64,000 nucleotides of DNA from an uncultured Alphaproteobacteria bacterium (GTDB lineage: Bacteria > Pseudomonadota > Alphaproteobacteria > Bin65), in the NCBI GenBank assembly GCA_947259335.1, contig CAMYMQ010000444.1:1-64000 (forward strand), read 5' to 3'. The first letter of the stretch is position 1; each line of letters begins with the position of its first letter. Made by a program: the position numbers and the translations under genes. The notes under the pieces are model-generated. The model saw only the letters and a program-made list of their open reading frames with translations. It searched no databases and had not been told where the DNA came from. Positions 1-11,414 of the stretch are shown piece by piece.

Positions 1-277
1 CGCCACATTTAGGCTGCTGTTGAAGTTTCTCATGCCCATTCCATTTTGAATGGGAGGCAACACCGCTCAGATTGGAGTCGCCATGATAGTTTTTTTGGGA
101 TTCGTTGCCATCGCCGCTCAACCTCATTTAATAGATCGTGACAGTTGGTAGCTTGTGTGGCTCTGGGTTCTATCCTATTTGCTACCCGCAAATGTTGCCT
201 TGACAGAGCCCGCCAACATCAACCGAGTTGCGATTAAATTCTCTGAGCAGTCCTTCTGGCACACTTTGATGTGTTAA

Positions 278-940
278 CTAATTCTGAAAAGGCACAGGAC
301 GCAATTTTAGCATCTTTATACTATCAGTATAGACGAAGCATGAGCCTATAAGTTCGAGCCCGGCTGCCTGGACATAACTCTCCGTGTCACGGTCAAAGGC
401 GGCAGCGTAGACCAAGCGAACCCAAGGGGCCCATATGCGCATAACGAAGCGACGCCAAGGATCAGCCGAGTAGCAGTATTCGAGCAACCGGATTGTGCCG
501 TCCGGCTTGCAAATCCGCGCCAGTTCACGCAGCGCTGGCAGTTGCTGCTCCGGGGTCAGGACGCAGAATAGAAAAGTCGCGACGACATGATCAAAATAGC
601 CGTCCGGAAACTTGGTCTTTATCACGTCCATTTCATACAGATCTACGGCAATTCCAAGCTTATCGCGCCGTCGGCGCCCGCGTTCCAACATTTTTGGGCT
701 ATTATCGATCGCAATAATTTCCGCACCTTCGGGGTAAAATTCAATGTTTCTGCCGGTACCGACCCCTGCATCGAGTATTTTGCCGGCTAGGTCGGCAAAA
801 AGCTTGGATCGAATGGAGCGATAGCGTCGCCGCTCGAATGGCAGATCGAGCAGGTCATATAGCCGCGCGATACGGTTGTAGGTTTCTTTGGTTCCCATAA
901 GGATGTTAGATCGCAGGCATACGTTCGGGGAGCAAGTCAA
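278..940 (-). CDS. class I SAM-dependent methyltransferase (UbiE/PmtA-like)
   Basis: ORF with motif I ILDAGVGTGRN and overall class I methyltransferase layout; likely start at internal MGTKETYNRIARLYD. Confidence 0.75.
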   Translation of the reverse strand: MTCSPNVCLRSNILMGTKETYNRIARLYDLLDLPFERRRYRSIRSKLFADLAGKILDAGVGTGRNIEFYPEGAEIIAIDNSPKMLERGRRRRDKLGIAVDLYEMDVIKTKFPDGYFDHVVATFLFCVLTPEQQLPALRELARICKPDGTIRLLEYCYSADPWRRFVMRIWAPWVRLVYAAAFDRDTESYVQAAGLELIGSCFVYTDSIKMLKLRPVPFQN

Positions 941-1447
941 ATCGGCAACGCAATCGCAACCAATGCATCTCCATCGCCGAGCAGAATGCGTTCAATGTGG
1001 TGCGTTCAATGCTTGGTATCGATTGAGTGCTCTGGCCCAATTTTCTTGGCTGACCAGCCCCTATATCCTTTCGCCTGCTGCGAACTGAGAATTGCTCGTC
1101 CGTAGCCGCATCAGATGCAATTTGAGCCCTGAAGCCGGCCTTATACTATTTGCGTTTCCTCATTGCTGATCTCCCCTCGACGAGGGCCAGCAGACGTCCA
1201 AATGCTAGCCCGCGTCTGTATCCGATTTCTGTAGAGTAGCTCGCGATGATGTAGCCAAGGATCGCTTGTTGGCCCGACGCCACCTGCTTCACGATCTTCC
1301 TGTCGCAAGGTGCGAACAGTCGGCCCGCGAATCGTTTCGACCTCTGCTTGACCGTGGAGCCATTCGCTGATCAAACTGTTTCGCAGTTGCGGGCCGATAT
1401 TGGTCAGTGTTGTCGGACCGATCTCTAGCATTATTGGGGAGGGTACG

Positions 1448-2146
1448 ATGCGTGCTGGCGATGTCATGACTCGAAACGTCGCGACGGTGAGCCCGGAAAC
1501 CACAATCGACAAAATCGTCGAGACGTTGATGAACCGCCACATCAGCGCGGTCCCGGTCGTTGACGACACTGGCCGGGTGGTCGGTATCGTCAGCGAGGGC
1601 GACCTGGTGCGGCGCCAAGAGCTGGGTACAGAAAAGCATCCGACCTGGTGGCTCCGGCTGATCGCCACCCCCGACGCTGACGCACACGACTACCTCAAAT
1701 CCCATGGCATCCACGCCAAGAATATCATGACCAAGGACGTGGTCACGGTATCCGAGGACACAGACCTAGCGAAGGTGGCAGACCTCATCGAGAACAACAG
1801 AATCAAGAGGGTTCCGGTATTGCGCGATGGCAAGCTTCTGGGACTAGTCAGCCGCGCGGACATAATCCGCGGACTTGCGGCGCACAAGGCGCCGCTACCG
1901 GTGCCGTCCAAGGATGATGCCGCCTTGCGCGGAGCGATCGAGAAAGGGATTGGGGATGGGACCGGCGCCCGCTCTTACGCGACCAATATCATCGTCACGG
2001 AGGGGATCGTGCATCTGTGGGGCGCCGTCGATTCGGCTGAAGTGAAAGAGGCAATGAGGGTCGCTGCCGAACGGATCGCCGGGGAGGGTAAGGTCGAAGA
2101 CCACCTCGCCATCATCAGTCCGACCTATTCTTCAGGCTGGATTTAG
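1448..2146 (+). CDS. CBS domain pair protein with C-terminal BON domain
   Basis: MRAGDVMTRNVATVSPETTI...HISAVPVVDDTGRVVGIVSEGDL repeated CBS motifs; C-terminal BON-like IIVTEGIVHLWGAVDS. Confidence 0.9.
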   Translation: MRAGDVMTRNVATVSPETTIDKIVETLMNRHISAVPVVDDTGRVVGIVSEGDLVRRQELGTEKHPTWWLRLIATPDADAHDYLKSHGIHAKNIMTKDVVTVSEDTDLAKVADLIENNRIKRVPVLRDGKLLGLVSRADIIRGLAAHKAPLPVPSKDDAALRGAIEKGIGDGTGARSYATNIIVTEGIVHLWGAVDSAEVKEAMRVAAERIAGEGKVEDHLAIISPTYSSGWI

Positions 2147-2810
2147 TAAGCGCAACGTCGGCGCTTGGCGCTTCTGCATGGCCTCATTCGGCAGACCGGC
2201 AAAGGACGACGCCAAAGCGGTGTCGCCCTATCTTGTGGGCGATGTCGCGGATCAACCGACCCAGGCGGTGCGCAGAAAGCGGCGTTCGCGGTTACTCCGC
2301 TTTAACCATTTTGGCGTGAGCGCCGCGGCCGGCCCTCAGAGTATTGCGATTGGCCTCGCGAACGAAAGAACTGCCACAGCCGACCGCTGATGGCCTTGGC
2401 CTGCTCGCCTAGCTGATGGATGGCTGCGAGCATCAGTTCGATATTCCGGGGCGGATCGCGTTCTTCGGCCAAAGCAATTTGACTGTGACTTGAATCGAAG
2501 GGATTCCCAAACGGTCTCATTTGTGAATCACCTTTTCGGAGGTCGATCACGGGCAAGCATACTCGCAGGATCTTCAGGAACGGGTCGTGGCTACGGAACC
2601 GATCACTATTCGGCGGGGGCGGCCGAGCGTCTGTTCGGCATCAGCGCGGGGTCGTGCGGCTGGTATCGGCCGGGCGCCGCGCTGACGCCGAAAAGAATCC
2701 AGATCGCTGGCTTCGCGCGCCAAAATTCGAGCAACCCGCAATATCGATTAGTTGGCCAGATCGAAAAGCAACTCTGCCTCAACCGCTTGCGTGTTGCTCC
2801 CGAACATCTC

Positions 2811-3515
2811 TTACTCAGCGTACATCGTGGCGCGCACGAGATCTCCAAATACGCCAAGATGATCGACGACCTTGGCGGCACCTGCGATAGTCTCGGCGGC
2901 GACCCGGACCGCTTTCTTCTCCTGCTCGGAATCCGTCGCGCCCCAAAGGTGAACGACGCCGCCGGTAACAATCACGTTAAGAAACTCTGTTCGTGCCCCG
3001 GTCTCTTTGGCGATCACCTTGGTAACCGCATCGCCCAACGCAACGTCATCGCTGGATGGAGTCGGCAGCAACTGCTTGTGAGCGGCGAGGCCCCGTATCA
3101 GGTCAGCGCGGCTGACAATACCGACGAGCGCCCCTCCGTCGACAACCGGCATGCGCTTTACGCGGTGGCGTTCCAACAGAGTGGCAATCTCGTCGAGTGG
3201 CGTCTCCGGATTGATGGTAATAACCTTGCCCGTCATCACATCACCGGCGCGCCGTCCGTGAGACTTGACATAATCTTCAGCTTTATCTTGTGGCGTCGTC
3301 AAGAGTTGAAGCCACCAACTGCGATGCTGCTCAGTGCCGATTTCCTGCTGATGGATCAAATCGCCTTCACTGACAATACCGACGACTATACCGTTGCCAT
3401 CAACAACGGGTACCGCGCTGATATGCCGGCTCATAAGGATCTTGGCAACGTCCTCGATTGAGGTTTCTGGGACCACTGTCGCGACGTTTCGCGACATCAC
3501 ATCTTTTGCGCGCAT
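2811..3515 (-). CDS. CBS domain pair protein with C-terminal BON domain (paralogue of 1448..2146)
   Basis: MRAKDVMSRNVATVVPETSIEDVAKILMSRHISAVPVVDG; clearly paralogous to the convergent ORF. Confidence 0.9.
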   Translation of the reverse strand: MRAKDVMSRNVATVVPETSIEDVAKILMSRHISAVPVVDGNGIVVGIVSEGDLIHQQEIGTEQHRSWWLQLLTTPQDKAEDYVKSHGRRAGDVMTGKVITINPETPLDEIATLLERHRVKRMPVVDGGALVGIVSRADLIRGLAAHKQLLPTPSSDDVALGDAVTKVIAKETGARTEFLNVIVTGGVVHLWGATDSEQEKKAVRVAAETIAGAAKVVDHLGVFGDLVRATMYAE

Positions 3516-3641
3516 TCTCTGCTCCTCTCGTATAAAGTTTAGGCGATTTGACCAACGTCGCTACGGGGTCCTGTCTAGCGGTAATGCCTTGCCAGGCTCG
3601 ATTCATTGCGCAGTGCAGTTGACGCTATGGTATCGCGGCCA

Positions 3642-4583
3642 TCAAGAGCGCTTTGCCCCCTGCTTTTCTGACAATTCCCGCTCTTTGAATTGAACAAAAG
3701 AAATTCCAACAAGTACGAGGATTGCACCTGCTCCTTGCATCCATCCAAGTTTCTCCTCGAACCAAATCGCACCGATCGCCAGCCCGAATATGGGAACCAA
3801 GAATGTGAACACATTCGCCTGATTGAGTTGAACATGTTCCAGGGCGGTGAACCATAGCCAGAATGCTGCTGACGTGCCAAACACCGAAAGCGCGACAAGG
3901 ACCGTCACGAACTTCGTCGACCATGCCGTTGACGAAAAGTGCTCGGTCGACAATGACAACAGCATCAGGGGTATCGCTCCAAGCAACAGTTGAAAGCCCA
4001 TGGCCATGATGGCATCGACACGGCCGGTCAGACGTTTGATCGCAATGTTGCCGATCGCCACCCCGGTAGCTGCGAGGGCGACATATGCAATGCCAAATGT
4101 ATAACCTCGGCTGTCGCCAGAGGCGAACCCCGGCCAGGCGATAACCACGATGCCGCCGAGCCCGAGGATCAATCCGATCTTGCCGATCGACTTCAGGCGT
4201 TCTCCCAGGAAGAGATACGCCAGCATCGCGGCGACAAGCGGTTGTGCGTTTGCGACAACCGTAGCGAGGCCGGGCGACACGAATTCCGCCGCGTGAAACA
4301 TACCGAAAAAGCCCAGTGTCGTCGCACCGAGTGCAACCACCGCAATCAATCCCCACAGTCGTGCGCCTCGCGGGACCGGGCGCCGCAAGATTACGCCGAG
4401 TGCAATAAGGGAGATACCTGCGAGCGCGGCGCGCAGGGCTGCGAATGCGAGATGAGGAGCCAGGTCGAGGCCGACGGTAATAAGCGGAAAGCAGGCTGCC
4501 CAAAGGACCATTACTGCAACGAGGCGAGATGCTTCGACGATAGTCATACCGAACGCCCAAGAATGAAGCATGATCCGCGGCAA
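3642..4583 (-). CDS. EamA/DMT-family transporter
   Basis: about 10 hydrophobic segments; repeated EamA-like halves (FLGERLKSIGKIGLILGLGGIV; FEEKLGWMQGAGAILVLVG). Confidence 0.85.
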   Translation of the reverse strand: MPRIMLHSWAFGMTIVEASRLVAVMVLWAACFPLITVGLDLAPHLAFAALRAALAGISLIALGVILRRPVPRGARLWGLIAVVALGATTLGFFGMFHAAEFVSPGLATVVANAQPLVAAMLAYLFLGERLKSIGKIGLILGLGGIVVIAWPGFASGDSRGYTFGIAYVALAATGVAIGNIAIKRLTGRVDAIMAMGFQLLLGAIPLMLLSLSTEHFSSTAWSTKFVTVLVALSVFGTSAAFWLWFTALEHVQLNQANVFTFLVPIFGLAIGAIWFEEKLGWMQGAGAILVLVGISFVQFKERELSEKQGAKRS

Positions 4584-4700
4584 ATACGACTTCGACCACC
4601 CTGGAATATCACGGTTTTTTCGACATCGACTGCGCCGGCGCGACGCGTTTCAGCCAAGAAACTTCTAAACTCGATATCAAGGCCACTGTCACGACTATAA

Positions 4701-4883
4701 CTAATCCTCTTTGGCAAATATATTTTTTTGCCGGGACTGCTTTCTTGGCTCGACCGTCTCCACTGGCGCGGATACATCGTGCCTCGCAACCACGCCGACA
4801 AGTATCTGGACAATAACGAGTAACATCGCTGTGGCGACGACCCAACGTCTGGTGCGGGCTCTATATGCTATTTCGTTTTGCAT
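4701..4883 (-). CDS. small single-pass membrane protein, hypothetical
   Basis: 60 aa ORF with one TM segment between EamA and NhaA genes on the same strand. Confidence 0.4.
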   Translation of the reverse strand: MQNEIAYRARTRRWVVATAMLLVIVQILVGVVARHDVSAPVETVEPRKQSRQKNIFAKED

Positions 4884-4903
4884 GGTACCCGAGATTTTTA
4901 GTT

Positions 4904-6133
4904 TTATGCCTTATTGATCTTCGAAGCGCTGCAATCATTTTGACGGGCACGTTTGTTAGACGAAGATTGTTCTTTTTGTCTTCGGAAATGTAGATGAAGC
5001 CAAAGTAATCCGATCACAGCGGAGATCGTCGAACCCGTTAGTATTGCGAGTCTGGCCGACGCGGAGATCGCCGGATCTCGAAATGCCAACACCGAGACGA
5101 AGAGGCTCAGGGTAAAGCCAATTCCGGCAAGAGGTGCCACCGCGATCAGCGTATTCCAGGTTAAGCCAGGGGGTAAGGCTGCCACGCCCAGCCGAATGCC
5201 GATCCACGAAGCTGTGACAATTCCCAGCGGCTTGCCAACGATCAACGCCAAAGCAACGCCGATGGCGACGGGGCCCAGGGCGGTTGCCGCTGTAACCCGG
5301 TCGAACGAGATGCCCGCATTGAAGAAGGCGAAGAGTGGAACGATGAATATGGCACACCACGGATGCAGATGGCGCTCGACCACGCGAAGCGGCGATCGGT
5401 GGGAACGCCCGGAAACGCGGATCGGCACGGCCAGACCGATCACCACCCCCGCAAGCGCCGAATCGACCCCCGACTTCAACATACCGACCCACAGAACCAA
5501 ACCGATCAGGACATAGGCAGCCACCCAGGTGGCTCGCAGCCTGTTCAAGACGAGCAGAGCAAGCGTGGACCCTGCCACGACGATGAGCGGCGTGGTATGA
5601 ACGCCCTCGCCGTAGAAGACCCCGATGACGAGGACGGCGCCAATGTCGTCGAAGATCGCCAGTGCCGTCAAAAACACGCGAAGAACGACAGGCACGCGGT
5701 CGCGAAGGAGCGCGAGGATACCGATCGCGAGCACGATGTCGGTCGCGGTGGGAATCGCCCATCCACGCAGAGCTTCGGCGTTGGACCAATTGATCGATAC
5801 GTAAATGAGAGCCGGCGCCGCCATGCCTCCGATCGCGGCGATCACGGGAAGCATCGCATGGCGTGAATCCGAGAGATGGCCTTCCAGGAATTGACGTTTG
5901 ATCTCCAGGCCGACGAGCAAAAAGAAAAAGACCATGAGGCCTTGGTTTATCCATTGCGCAAGTGGCCGCTCGATGAGCAGTGGGCCAAGCCGAATATGGA
6001 TCGGCGCATGATGAAGCGCTTCATAATAAGGGGCGAGCGGGGAATTGGCGGTGATCAGGGCTAACGCGATCGCCCCGAGCATGAGAATCCCGGACGTACG
6101 TTCGTAGCGAAAGAGCTTTTTGGTCTTTGCCAA
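4904..6133 (-). CDS. nhaA: Na+/H+ antiporter NhaA
   Basis: NhaA signatures: HAMLPVIAAIGGMAAPALIY, GWAIPTATDIVLAIGILALL, ALAIFDDIGAVLVIGVFY. Confidence 0.95.
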   Translation of the reverse strand: MAKTKKLFRYERTSGILMLGAIALALITANSPLAPYYEALHHAPIHIRLGPLLIERPLAQWINQGLMVFFFLLVGLEIKRQFLEGHLSDSRHAMLPVIAAIGGMAAPALIYVSINWSNAEALRGWAIPTATDIVLAIGILALLRDRVPVVLRVFLTALAIFDDIGAVLVIGVFYGEGVHTTPLIVVAGSTLALLVLNRLRATWVAAYVLIGLVLWVGMLKSGVDSALAGVVIGLAVPIRVSGRSHRSPLRVVERHLHPWCAIFIVPLFAFFNAGISFDRVTAATALGPVAIGVALALIVGKPLGIVTASWIGIRLGVAALPPGLTWNTLIAVAPLAGIGFTLSLFVSVLAFRDPAISASARLAILTGSTISAVIGLLWLHLHFRRQKEQSSSNKRARQNDCSASKINKA

Positions 6134-6492
6134 TGAGTCAGTCTTTCCAAATACCAGAAATGGATAAGAACATACGTGTTTAGGATCGCTAGAGTCTCGA
6201 TCGTGCGATCAGATATCTCCTCCGCGCAAGTCGTGCGTTCTCAAAATTTGGTCGCACAGTATTCTTTCCCCGATCGATTCCCATGGCTTTCGATCGCCCC
6301 AAAGCAAGTGCCGCATCGGAAGTTTCCTCTATTCAATGCGACCGTTCTCAACCGACACGGCGTCTCCTTGTGCCACCGCATTCGTCGCTCTGGGGCGCGT
6401 TCGGCTTTTCGAGAGTCTCGAATGCTCGTCAACTCGCCGGTCTTAGCATTGAGTGCGGTATTGAGCTCGGGAGGTCATGGTTTCCGTTCAGA

Positions 6493-7146
6493 TTATTCGT
6501 GAGATCTTGAAGCCCGGCTAAAGCGGGGCATAAAGCCCGGAACGTCGTTCGCGTAGCGCGAATATCGAGATCCGAACTCGGCCAAGGCGTCGCGCTCCTC
6601 GTTGCGCGCAAGGCGCCAATACATCCAGACAAGAATGGGGAACATCGCGAGCGTGAGGATTGTCGGCCACTGCAGCAGGAACCCGAACATGACCAGGATG
6701 AAGCCGAGATATTGAGGGTGTCGCATCCGGGCGTAGGGACCGGATGTCGCCAACTCGTGATTTCGTTGCGCCGTATGGAGCACAGACCAGGCCGTCGCGA
6801 TCAACCAGAACCCTCCACCGATGAAAACGAAGCTCAGGAGATGAAACGGTCCGAAATGGGGGTTTGTCTTCCAACCGAAAACCATCTCGAGCAGGTGGCC
6901 GGCGTCGTGGGCGAACCAATCCACTCCGGGAAATCGACTCTGCAGCCAGCCCGAAAAGAAGTAAATCGTCAGCGGAAAGCCGTACATCTCGGTGAACAAC
7001 GCGACCAGGAAGGCGCTGAAGGCGCCGAACGAGCGCCAGTCGCGTTTTGTCTTAGGCTTGAAGAAGCTGAAGGCGAACAGGATGAAGATCACCGAATTGA
7101 CCACGACGAGGAACCAGAGGCCGTATGCGGAAACCGGTTCCGTCAT
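6493..7146 (-). CDS. isoprenylcysteine carboxyl methyltransferase (ICMT)-like membrane protein
   Basis: GPYARMRHPQYLGFILVMFGFLLQWPTILTL...RNEERDALAEFGSRYSRYANDVPGFMPR. Confidence 0.8.
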   Translation of the reverse strand: MTEPVSAYGLWFLVVVNSVIFILFAFSFFKPKTKRDWRSFGAFSAFLVALFTEMYGFPLTIYFFSGWLQSRFPGVDWFAHDAGHLLEMVFGWKTNPHFGPFHLLSFVFIGGGFWLIATAWSVLHTAQRNHELATSGPYARMRHPQYLGFILVMFGFLLQWPTILTLAMFPILVWMYWRLARNEERDALAEFGSRYSRYANDVPGFMPRFSRASRSHE

Positions 7147-7421
7147 GGATGGTCCTTCTCATCGCCTACGCGATCATCCCGGCTCGGAATGCCGCCTTGC
7201 TCCCCGCGATGCGCTCCGTGACCATGATGCATGAATATGTGCATCACAATGCAGATCAGTAGCAGTCCAACCAGCAGGCCATATTCCGTGAGGAGGTGGG
7301 CTCGGTGGTCGTATCCCACCAAAAAAGCTGCAACGATGAAAACCGCGATCAGAGCCGTGCCGATCGGCGTCTTCCAGAAATTGCCCGTCCTTTGTCGGCC
7401 ATGTCTTGAAAGATCCTTCAT
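7143..7421 (-). CDS. DUF2933-like small membrane protein
   Basis: two TM segments, His-rich C-terminus (MHIFMHHGHGAH), next to copper ATPase. Confidence 0.7.
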   Translation of the reverse strand: MKDLSRHGRQRTGNFWKTPIGTALIAVFIVAAFLVGYDHRAHLLTEYGLLVGLLLICIVMHIFMHHGHGAHRGEQGGIPSRDDRVGDEKDHP

Positions 7422-7431
7422 CGTCCCCGTC

Positions 7432-7809
7432 CTACTCGACGATCAATCGGCCGCGGAACATGCCCATGGGACAGGCGAACCCGAACTCGCCGGCCTCCTT
7501 GGGCATAAGTTCCACGGCGACGAGTTCGCCCGTGGGCAGATCGGCGCTCTTGTCGAACCCTTCGAAAATGACCTTCTCCGAGCAGGCGGCGGTCTCTTCG
7601 CGGCGAAAGTTGAGCCGAACCGGCTTGCCGCGAGCGACGATCACCGTGTCCGGCGTATAGCCACCCTTCACCAGGATCATCGCTTCCTGATAGCCGCCGC
7701 TGGTTTCGGACGCCCGCGCGCCTTTTGCGCGCTTCAGCCAGAAAAACCAGACGATGAATCCGACGAGCAAGAGCCCAACGAGCAATACGATCCAACGATC
7801 CAAGGTCAT
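7432..7809 (-). CDS. cupredoxin-domain protein, membrane anchored
   Basis: N-terminal [38 protein letters not shown]...[14 protein letters not shown] copper-site-like motif. Confidence 0.8.
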   Translation of the reverse strand: MTLDRWIVLLVGLLLVGFIVWFFWLKRAKGARASETSGGYQEAMILVKGGYTPDTVIVARGKPVRLNFRREETAACSEKVIFEGFDKSADLPTGELVAVELMPKEAGEFGFACPMGMFRGRLIVE

Positions 7810-10367
7810 CCTTCGGCCCTCCTTGGCTGGAAGAAACGGAGCCTGTTGGCATTGGTCACCACGGTGACCGAGCTGAACGCCATGGCGGCCGCCGCGATCA
7901 GCGGCGACAACAGAACTCCGAGAAACGGGTAGAGAAGGCCCATGGCCACCGGGATGCCGAGCGTGTTGTAGCCGAACGCCCCCACCAGGTTTTGCCTCAC
8001 ATTGCGCATCGTGGCGCGACTGATTTCGATAGCCGTGACCACGCCCGTCAGGCTCCCTTTGATGAGCGTCACGTCGCTGGCTTCGATCGCCACATCGGTG
8101 CCGGTGCCGATCGCAAAACCGACATCCGCCTGGGCGAGCGCCGGGGCGTCGTTGATGCCGTCTCCGACCATGCCGACCGTCTTGCCTTCGAGTTGTAGTT
8201 TCTGCACTTCATGGGCTTTGTCGTCAGGAAGCACCTCGGCTAGGACGCGCTCGACGCCCACCTCGCCCGCGATCGCTCTAGCGGTGCGTTCATTGTCGCC
8301 GGTCAGCATGATGACTTCGATGCCGAGGCGCCGAAGCGCTTCGATGGCGGCTTTGGAGTCCGGCTTGACCGTGTCGGCGACGGCGACGAGCCCTGCGGCT
8401 TGGCCATCGGCCGCGACGTACATCGGGGTCTTGCCTTCGCTCGCGAGTCGCTCCCAATCTTGTGCGAGCGCGTCGATGGCAATGTCGCGGTCTCGCATCA
8501 GCTTGGCGTTGCCGAGAAGGACATTCTTGCCGCCGACGCTGCCGCTCACGCCGTGGCCAGGAATGGCGGCGAAATCCTTGGTATCGGCAAGATCAAGGTC
8601 CCGCGCGTCGGCGCCCTTGACGATGGCCTCGCCAAGGGGGTGTTCCGAGCCACGCTCGAGCGATGCCGCGAGGCGAAGGACGTCGTCATCTGACAAATCC
8701 TGAACGGCTACGACATCCGTCAATGACGGCTCGCCACGTGTGATCGTCCCGGTCTTGTCGAGGATGACCGCATCTAGCTTCTGAGATGTTTGGAGTGCAT
8801 CGCCCGAGCGGATGAGAATGCCGTTCTCAGCCCCCTTTCCGATACCGACGGTCAGCGACGTCGGGGTCGCCAGACCGAGCGCGCAGGGACAGGCGATGAT
8901 GAGGGTCGTCACGAGCACGATCGTCGCGTAAACGAAACGCGGTTCGGGACCGACCAGATACCAGGCAACGAAGGCCAACAGGGCGAGGATCATGACCGTC
9001 GGCACGAAGTAGCCCGAGACCAGGTCGACGACACGCTGGATCGGCGCTTTCGAGCCTTGTGCGTCCTTGACCATGCGAATGATGCTGGCGAGCGCCGTGT
9101 CCTTGCCGACTTTGGTCGCCTTGAACTTGAAGCTGCCGGTCTTGTTGAGCGTCGCGCCAATGATCTCGTCGCCAACCCCCTTCTCGATCGGCATTGATTC
9201 GCCCGTAATCATTGACTCGTCGACAGCGCTCGAGCCTTCGACGATCTCGCCGTCCACCGGCACTTTGTCGCCCGGGCGTACGACAACGATATCACCCGAA
9301 ACGACTTCCTCGACGGGCAGATCGATCTCCTTGCCGTCACGCATAACGCGCGCCGTCTTGGCCTGCAAGCCGATCAGCTTTTTGATCGCTTCGGAGGTGC
9401 GCCCCTTCGCTTTGAGTTCCAGCGCGAGCCCCAATACCACGAGGGCCACGACCACATCCGTCACGTCCCAGAAAACTTCCGCCAGAGCGGGATCGGGAAA
9501 GATCGACGGAAACGCGACCGCTACGATCGAATAGAGGAAGGCCGCCGTAATGCCGATCGCGATAAGCGTGTGCATGTTGGCGGAGCGATGTTTGAGCGCG
9601 TCCCACATGCCGACGAAGAACTGGGAGCCGGACCAGAGCATCACCGGGAGCGACAACACACCCAATAGTGCCCAAACGATCCGCCTCGTCTCGCTGCCCA
9701 TCGGCATCCAGTCGCGCAGGCCGGGGATGAGGTCGGGATAGCTGAGCGCCATCACCGGGACCGACACGATCGCCGCGAACCAGAACTTGCGCATCAGCTT
9801 GCGGTATTCCCGGTCACGCGCCTTCTGCTCGGGATCGGTGTCCTCATCTACCGCCGCCTTGACATCGGCTGTCTTGGGCTCTGCGATCTTGTGGCCGGCG
9901 GATTCGATCGCCCTTCGAATGGCCTCGAAATCAACTTTGCTGGGATCGTAGTCGACATCCACCGCGTTGGGACCGAGATTGGCGCGCGCCGAGAGGACGC
10001 CTGGCGTCATTTTGAGCGCGAGTTCGATCCGCGTGACGCAGGACGAACAATGCATGCTCTTGATCGGAATTCTCGTGGAGGCGGCGCCCGGCGCGTAGCC
10101 GGCAGACCGGATGACCTTCGCGATATCGATCACTTTCACCTGATCGGGATCGTATTCGACCGCCGCCAAACGGTTCGACAGATTGACGTGCGCCGAGTGG
10201 ACGCCGTCGAGCGATCTGAGTGCCTTTTCGACCGAGGGTGGGCAATGGGCGCAGGTCATCCCGCCCACGGTCAACTCGATACGGCGCCGAGCGTCGGGGG
10301 AAGGTTTCGGGGGCGCTTTCGTCCCACCGGCCGCCCTCCGGCCCTTGGTCGTTTCAGCCTTGTCCAT
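7806..10367 (-). CDS. copA: copper-translocating P1B-type ATPase
   Basis: two HMA domains ([30 protein letters not shown]), CPC motif ([15 protein letters not shown]), [25 protein letters not shown] overlap with the cupredoxin gene. Confidence 0.95.
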   Translation of the reverse strand: MDKAETTKGRRAAGGTKAPPKPSPDARRRIELTVGGMTCAHCPPSVEKALRSLDGVHSAHVNLSNRLAAVEYDPDQVKVIDIAKVIRSAGYAPGAASTRIPIKSMHCSSCVTRIELALKMTPGVLSARANLGPNAVDVDYDPSKVDFEAIRRAIESAGHKIAEPKTADVKAAVDEDTDPEQKARDREYRKLMRKFWFAAIVSVPVMALSYPDLIPGLRDWMPMGSETRRIVWALLGVLSLPVMLWSGSQFFVGMWDALKHRSANMHTLIAIGITAAFLYSIVAVAFPSIFPDPALAEVFWDVTDVVVALVVLGLALELKAKGRTSEAIKKLIGLQAKTARVMRDGKEIDLPVEEVVSGDIVVVRPGDKVPVDGEIVEGSSAVDESMITGESMPIEKGVGDEIIGATLNKTGSFKFKATKVGKDTALASIIRMVKDAQGSKAPIQRVVDLVSGYFVPTVMILALLAFVAWYLVGPEPRFVYATIVLVTTLIIACPCALGLATPTSLTVGIGKGAENGILIRSGDALQTSQKLDAVILDKTGTITRGEPSLTDVVAVQDLSDDDVLRLAASLERGSEHPLGEAIVKGADARDLDLADTKDFAAIPGHGVSGSVGGKNVLLGNAKLMRDRDIAIDALAQDWERLASEGKTPMYVAADGQAAGLVAVADTVKPDSKAAIEALRRLGIEVIMLTGDNERTARAIAGEVGVERVLAEVLPDDKAHEVQKLQLEGKTVGMVGDGINDAPALAQADVGFAIGTGTDVAIEASDVTLIKGSLTGVVTAIEISRATMRNVRQNLVGAFGYNTLGIPVAMGLLYPFLGVLLSPLIAAAAMAFSSVTVVTNANRLRFFQPRRAEG

Positions 10368-10560
10368 GGTCGTCCCTTTCGGTCGTCTTGGTCGACGGGA
10401 CACGGATCGCCCGTTCTCGTCCCGAAAATTGCTCTAGGCTTGCGTGGTGGAGCCCATGACATCGCTCCGAGCAGGAGAAATTGGCCCAGCGGTGATGGTC
10501 TTCGCCGACCGCCTCTTCTATATCGGCCACAGTTCCACAAACGGGGTCGATGGCGGTCAT
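10354..10560 (-). CDS. short YHS-like domain protein
   Basis: [11 protein letters not shown]...[26 protein letters not shown] resembles a divergent YHS motif; overlaps copA start. Confidence 0.5.
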   Translation of the reverse strand: MTAIDPVCGTVADIEEAVGEDHHRWANFSCSERCHGLHHASLEQFSGRERAIRVPSTKTTERDDHGQG

Positions 10561-10588
10561 CCTTGTCTCCTTGGCTGGTCGAAGGTTT

Positions 10589-11401
10589 TCAATGAAAGAC
10601 CATGCCTTCGATGTGGAACCCGGCATCGACATAGAGGATCTCCCCGGTAATCGCGGTCGTGTAGTCGCTGGCGAGAAGAAGCGCGGTGCGGCCGACCTCA
10701 CATGCGTCCACCGTCCGGCGCAGAGGCGCCTTGCGCGTCGTCTCGTTGATCAGCTCGTCGAAATGTTCGATTCCGGACGCCGCGCGGGTCTTGACGGCGC
10801 CAGCCGATATGGCGTTCACACGGATACCCTTGGGCCCCAGCTCGTGGGCGAGGTAGCGCACCGACGCCTCAAGCGCGGCCTTGACCGGCCCCATGACATT
10901 GTAGTGGTCGACGACCTTTTCCGCGCCGTAATAACTGAGCGTCATGACGCTGCCGCCCTGGTCCATTAGGGGCTCGGCGAGCTTTGCCATACGGATGAGC
11001 GAGTGGCAGGAGATCAGCATGGACTCGGCAAAACCGTCGGCCGAGCAGTCGGTGAGCCTGCCGTGCAGATCTTCCTTGCGCGCCCACGCGATCGAGTGAA
11101 ACAAAAAATCGAGACGTCCCCACCGCTTTTCGATCGCATTGAAGACCGACTCGAGTTGTCCAGGCACGGAGACGTCGCACGGCAGAACAATCGGGGCCGA
11201 AAGCTCCCGCGCGAGCGGTTCGACGAAGGGTCTAGCTTTCTCGTTCAGATAGGTGACTGCCAGATCGGCGCCGGCGTTTCGGAAATGCTCGGCAGACGAC
11301 CAAGCGAGGCTGTGCTCGTTGGCGATGCCGACGACCAGGCCTTTTCGGCCCGAAAGGTCGAGGACTTCCGGCTTGGTTGGCTGCTGTAAAGGACGCGTCA
11401 T
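10589..11401 (-). CDS. fabI: enoyl-[acyl-carrier-protein] reductase (FabI family)
   Basis: GIANEHSLAW, SYYGAEKVVDHYNVMGPVKAALEASVRYLAHELGPKGIRVNAISAGAVKTRAASGI. Confidence 0.92.
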   Translation of the reverse strand: MTRPLQQPTKPEVLDLSGRKGLVVGIANEHSLAWSSAEHFRNAGADLAVTYLNEKARPFVEPLARELSAPIVLPCDVSVPGQLESVFNAIEKRWGRLDFLFHSIAWARKEDLHGRLTDCSADGFAESMLISCHSLIRMAKLAEPLMDQGGSVMTLSYYGAEKVVDHYNVMGPVKAALEASVRYLAHELGPKGIRVNAISAGAVKTRAASGIEHFDELINETTRKAPLRRTVDACEVGRTALLLASDYTTAITGEILYVDAGFHIEGMVFH

Positions 11402-11414
11402 CGCTCGGTTCTCC

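Noticed and set aside
35-54. Hairpin CCCATTC-CATTTT-GAATGGG at the window start
   Set aside because: Short isolated hairpin without clear gene context; could be chance or part of a feature outside the window.
3990-4700. 236-aa plus-strand ORF
   Set aside because: Antisense to the EamA transporter, Cys/Arg/His-rich composition typical of shadow frames.
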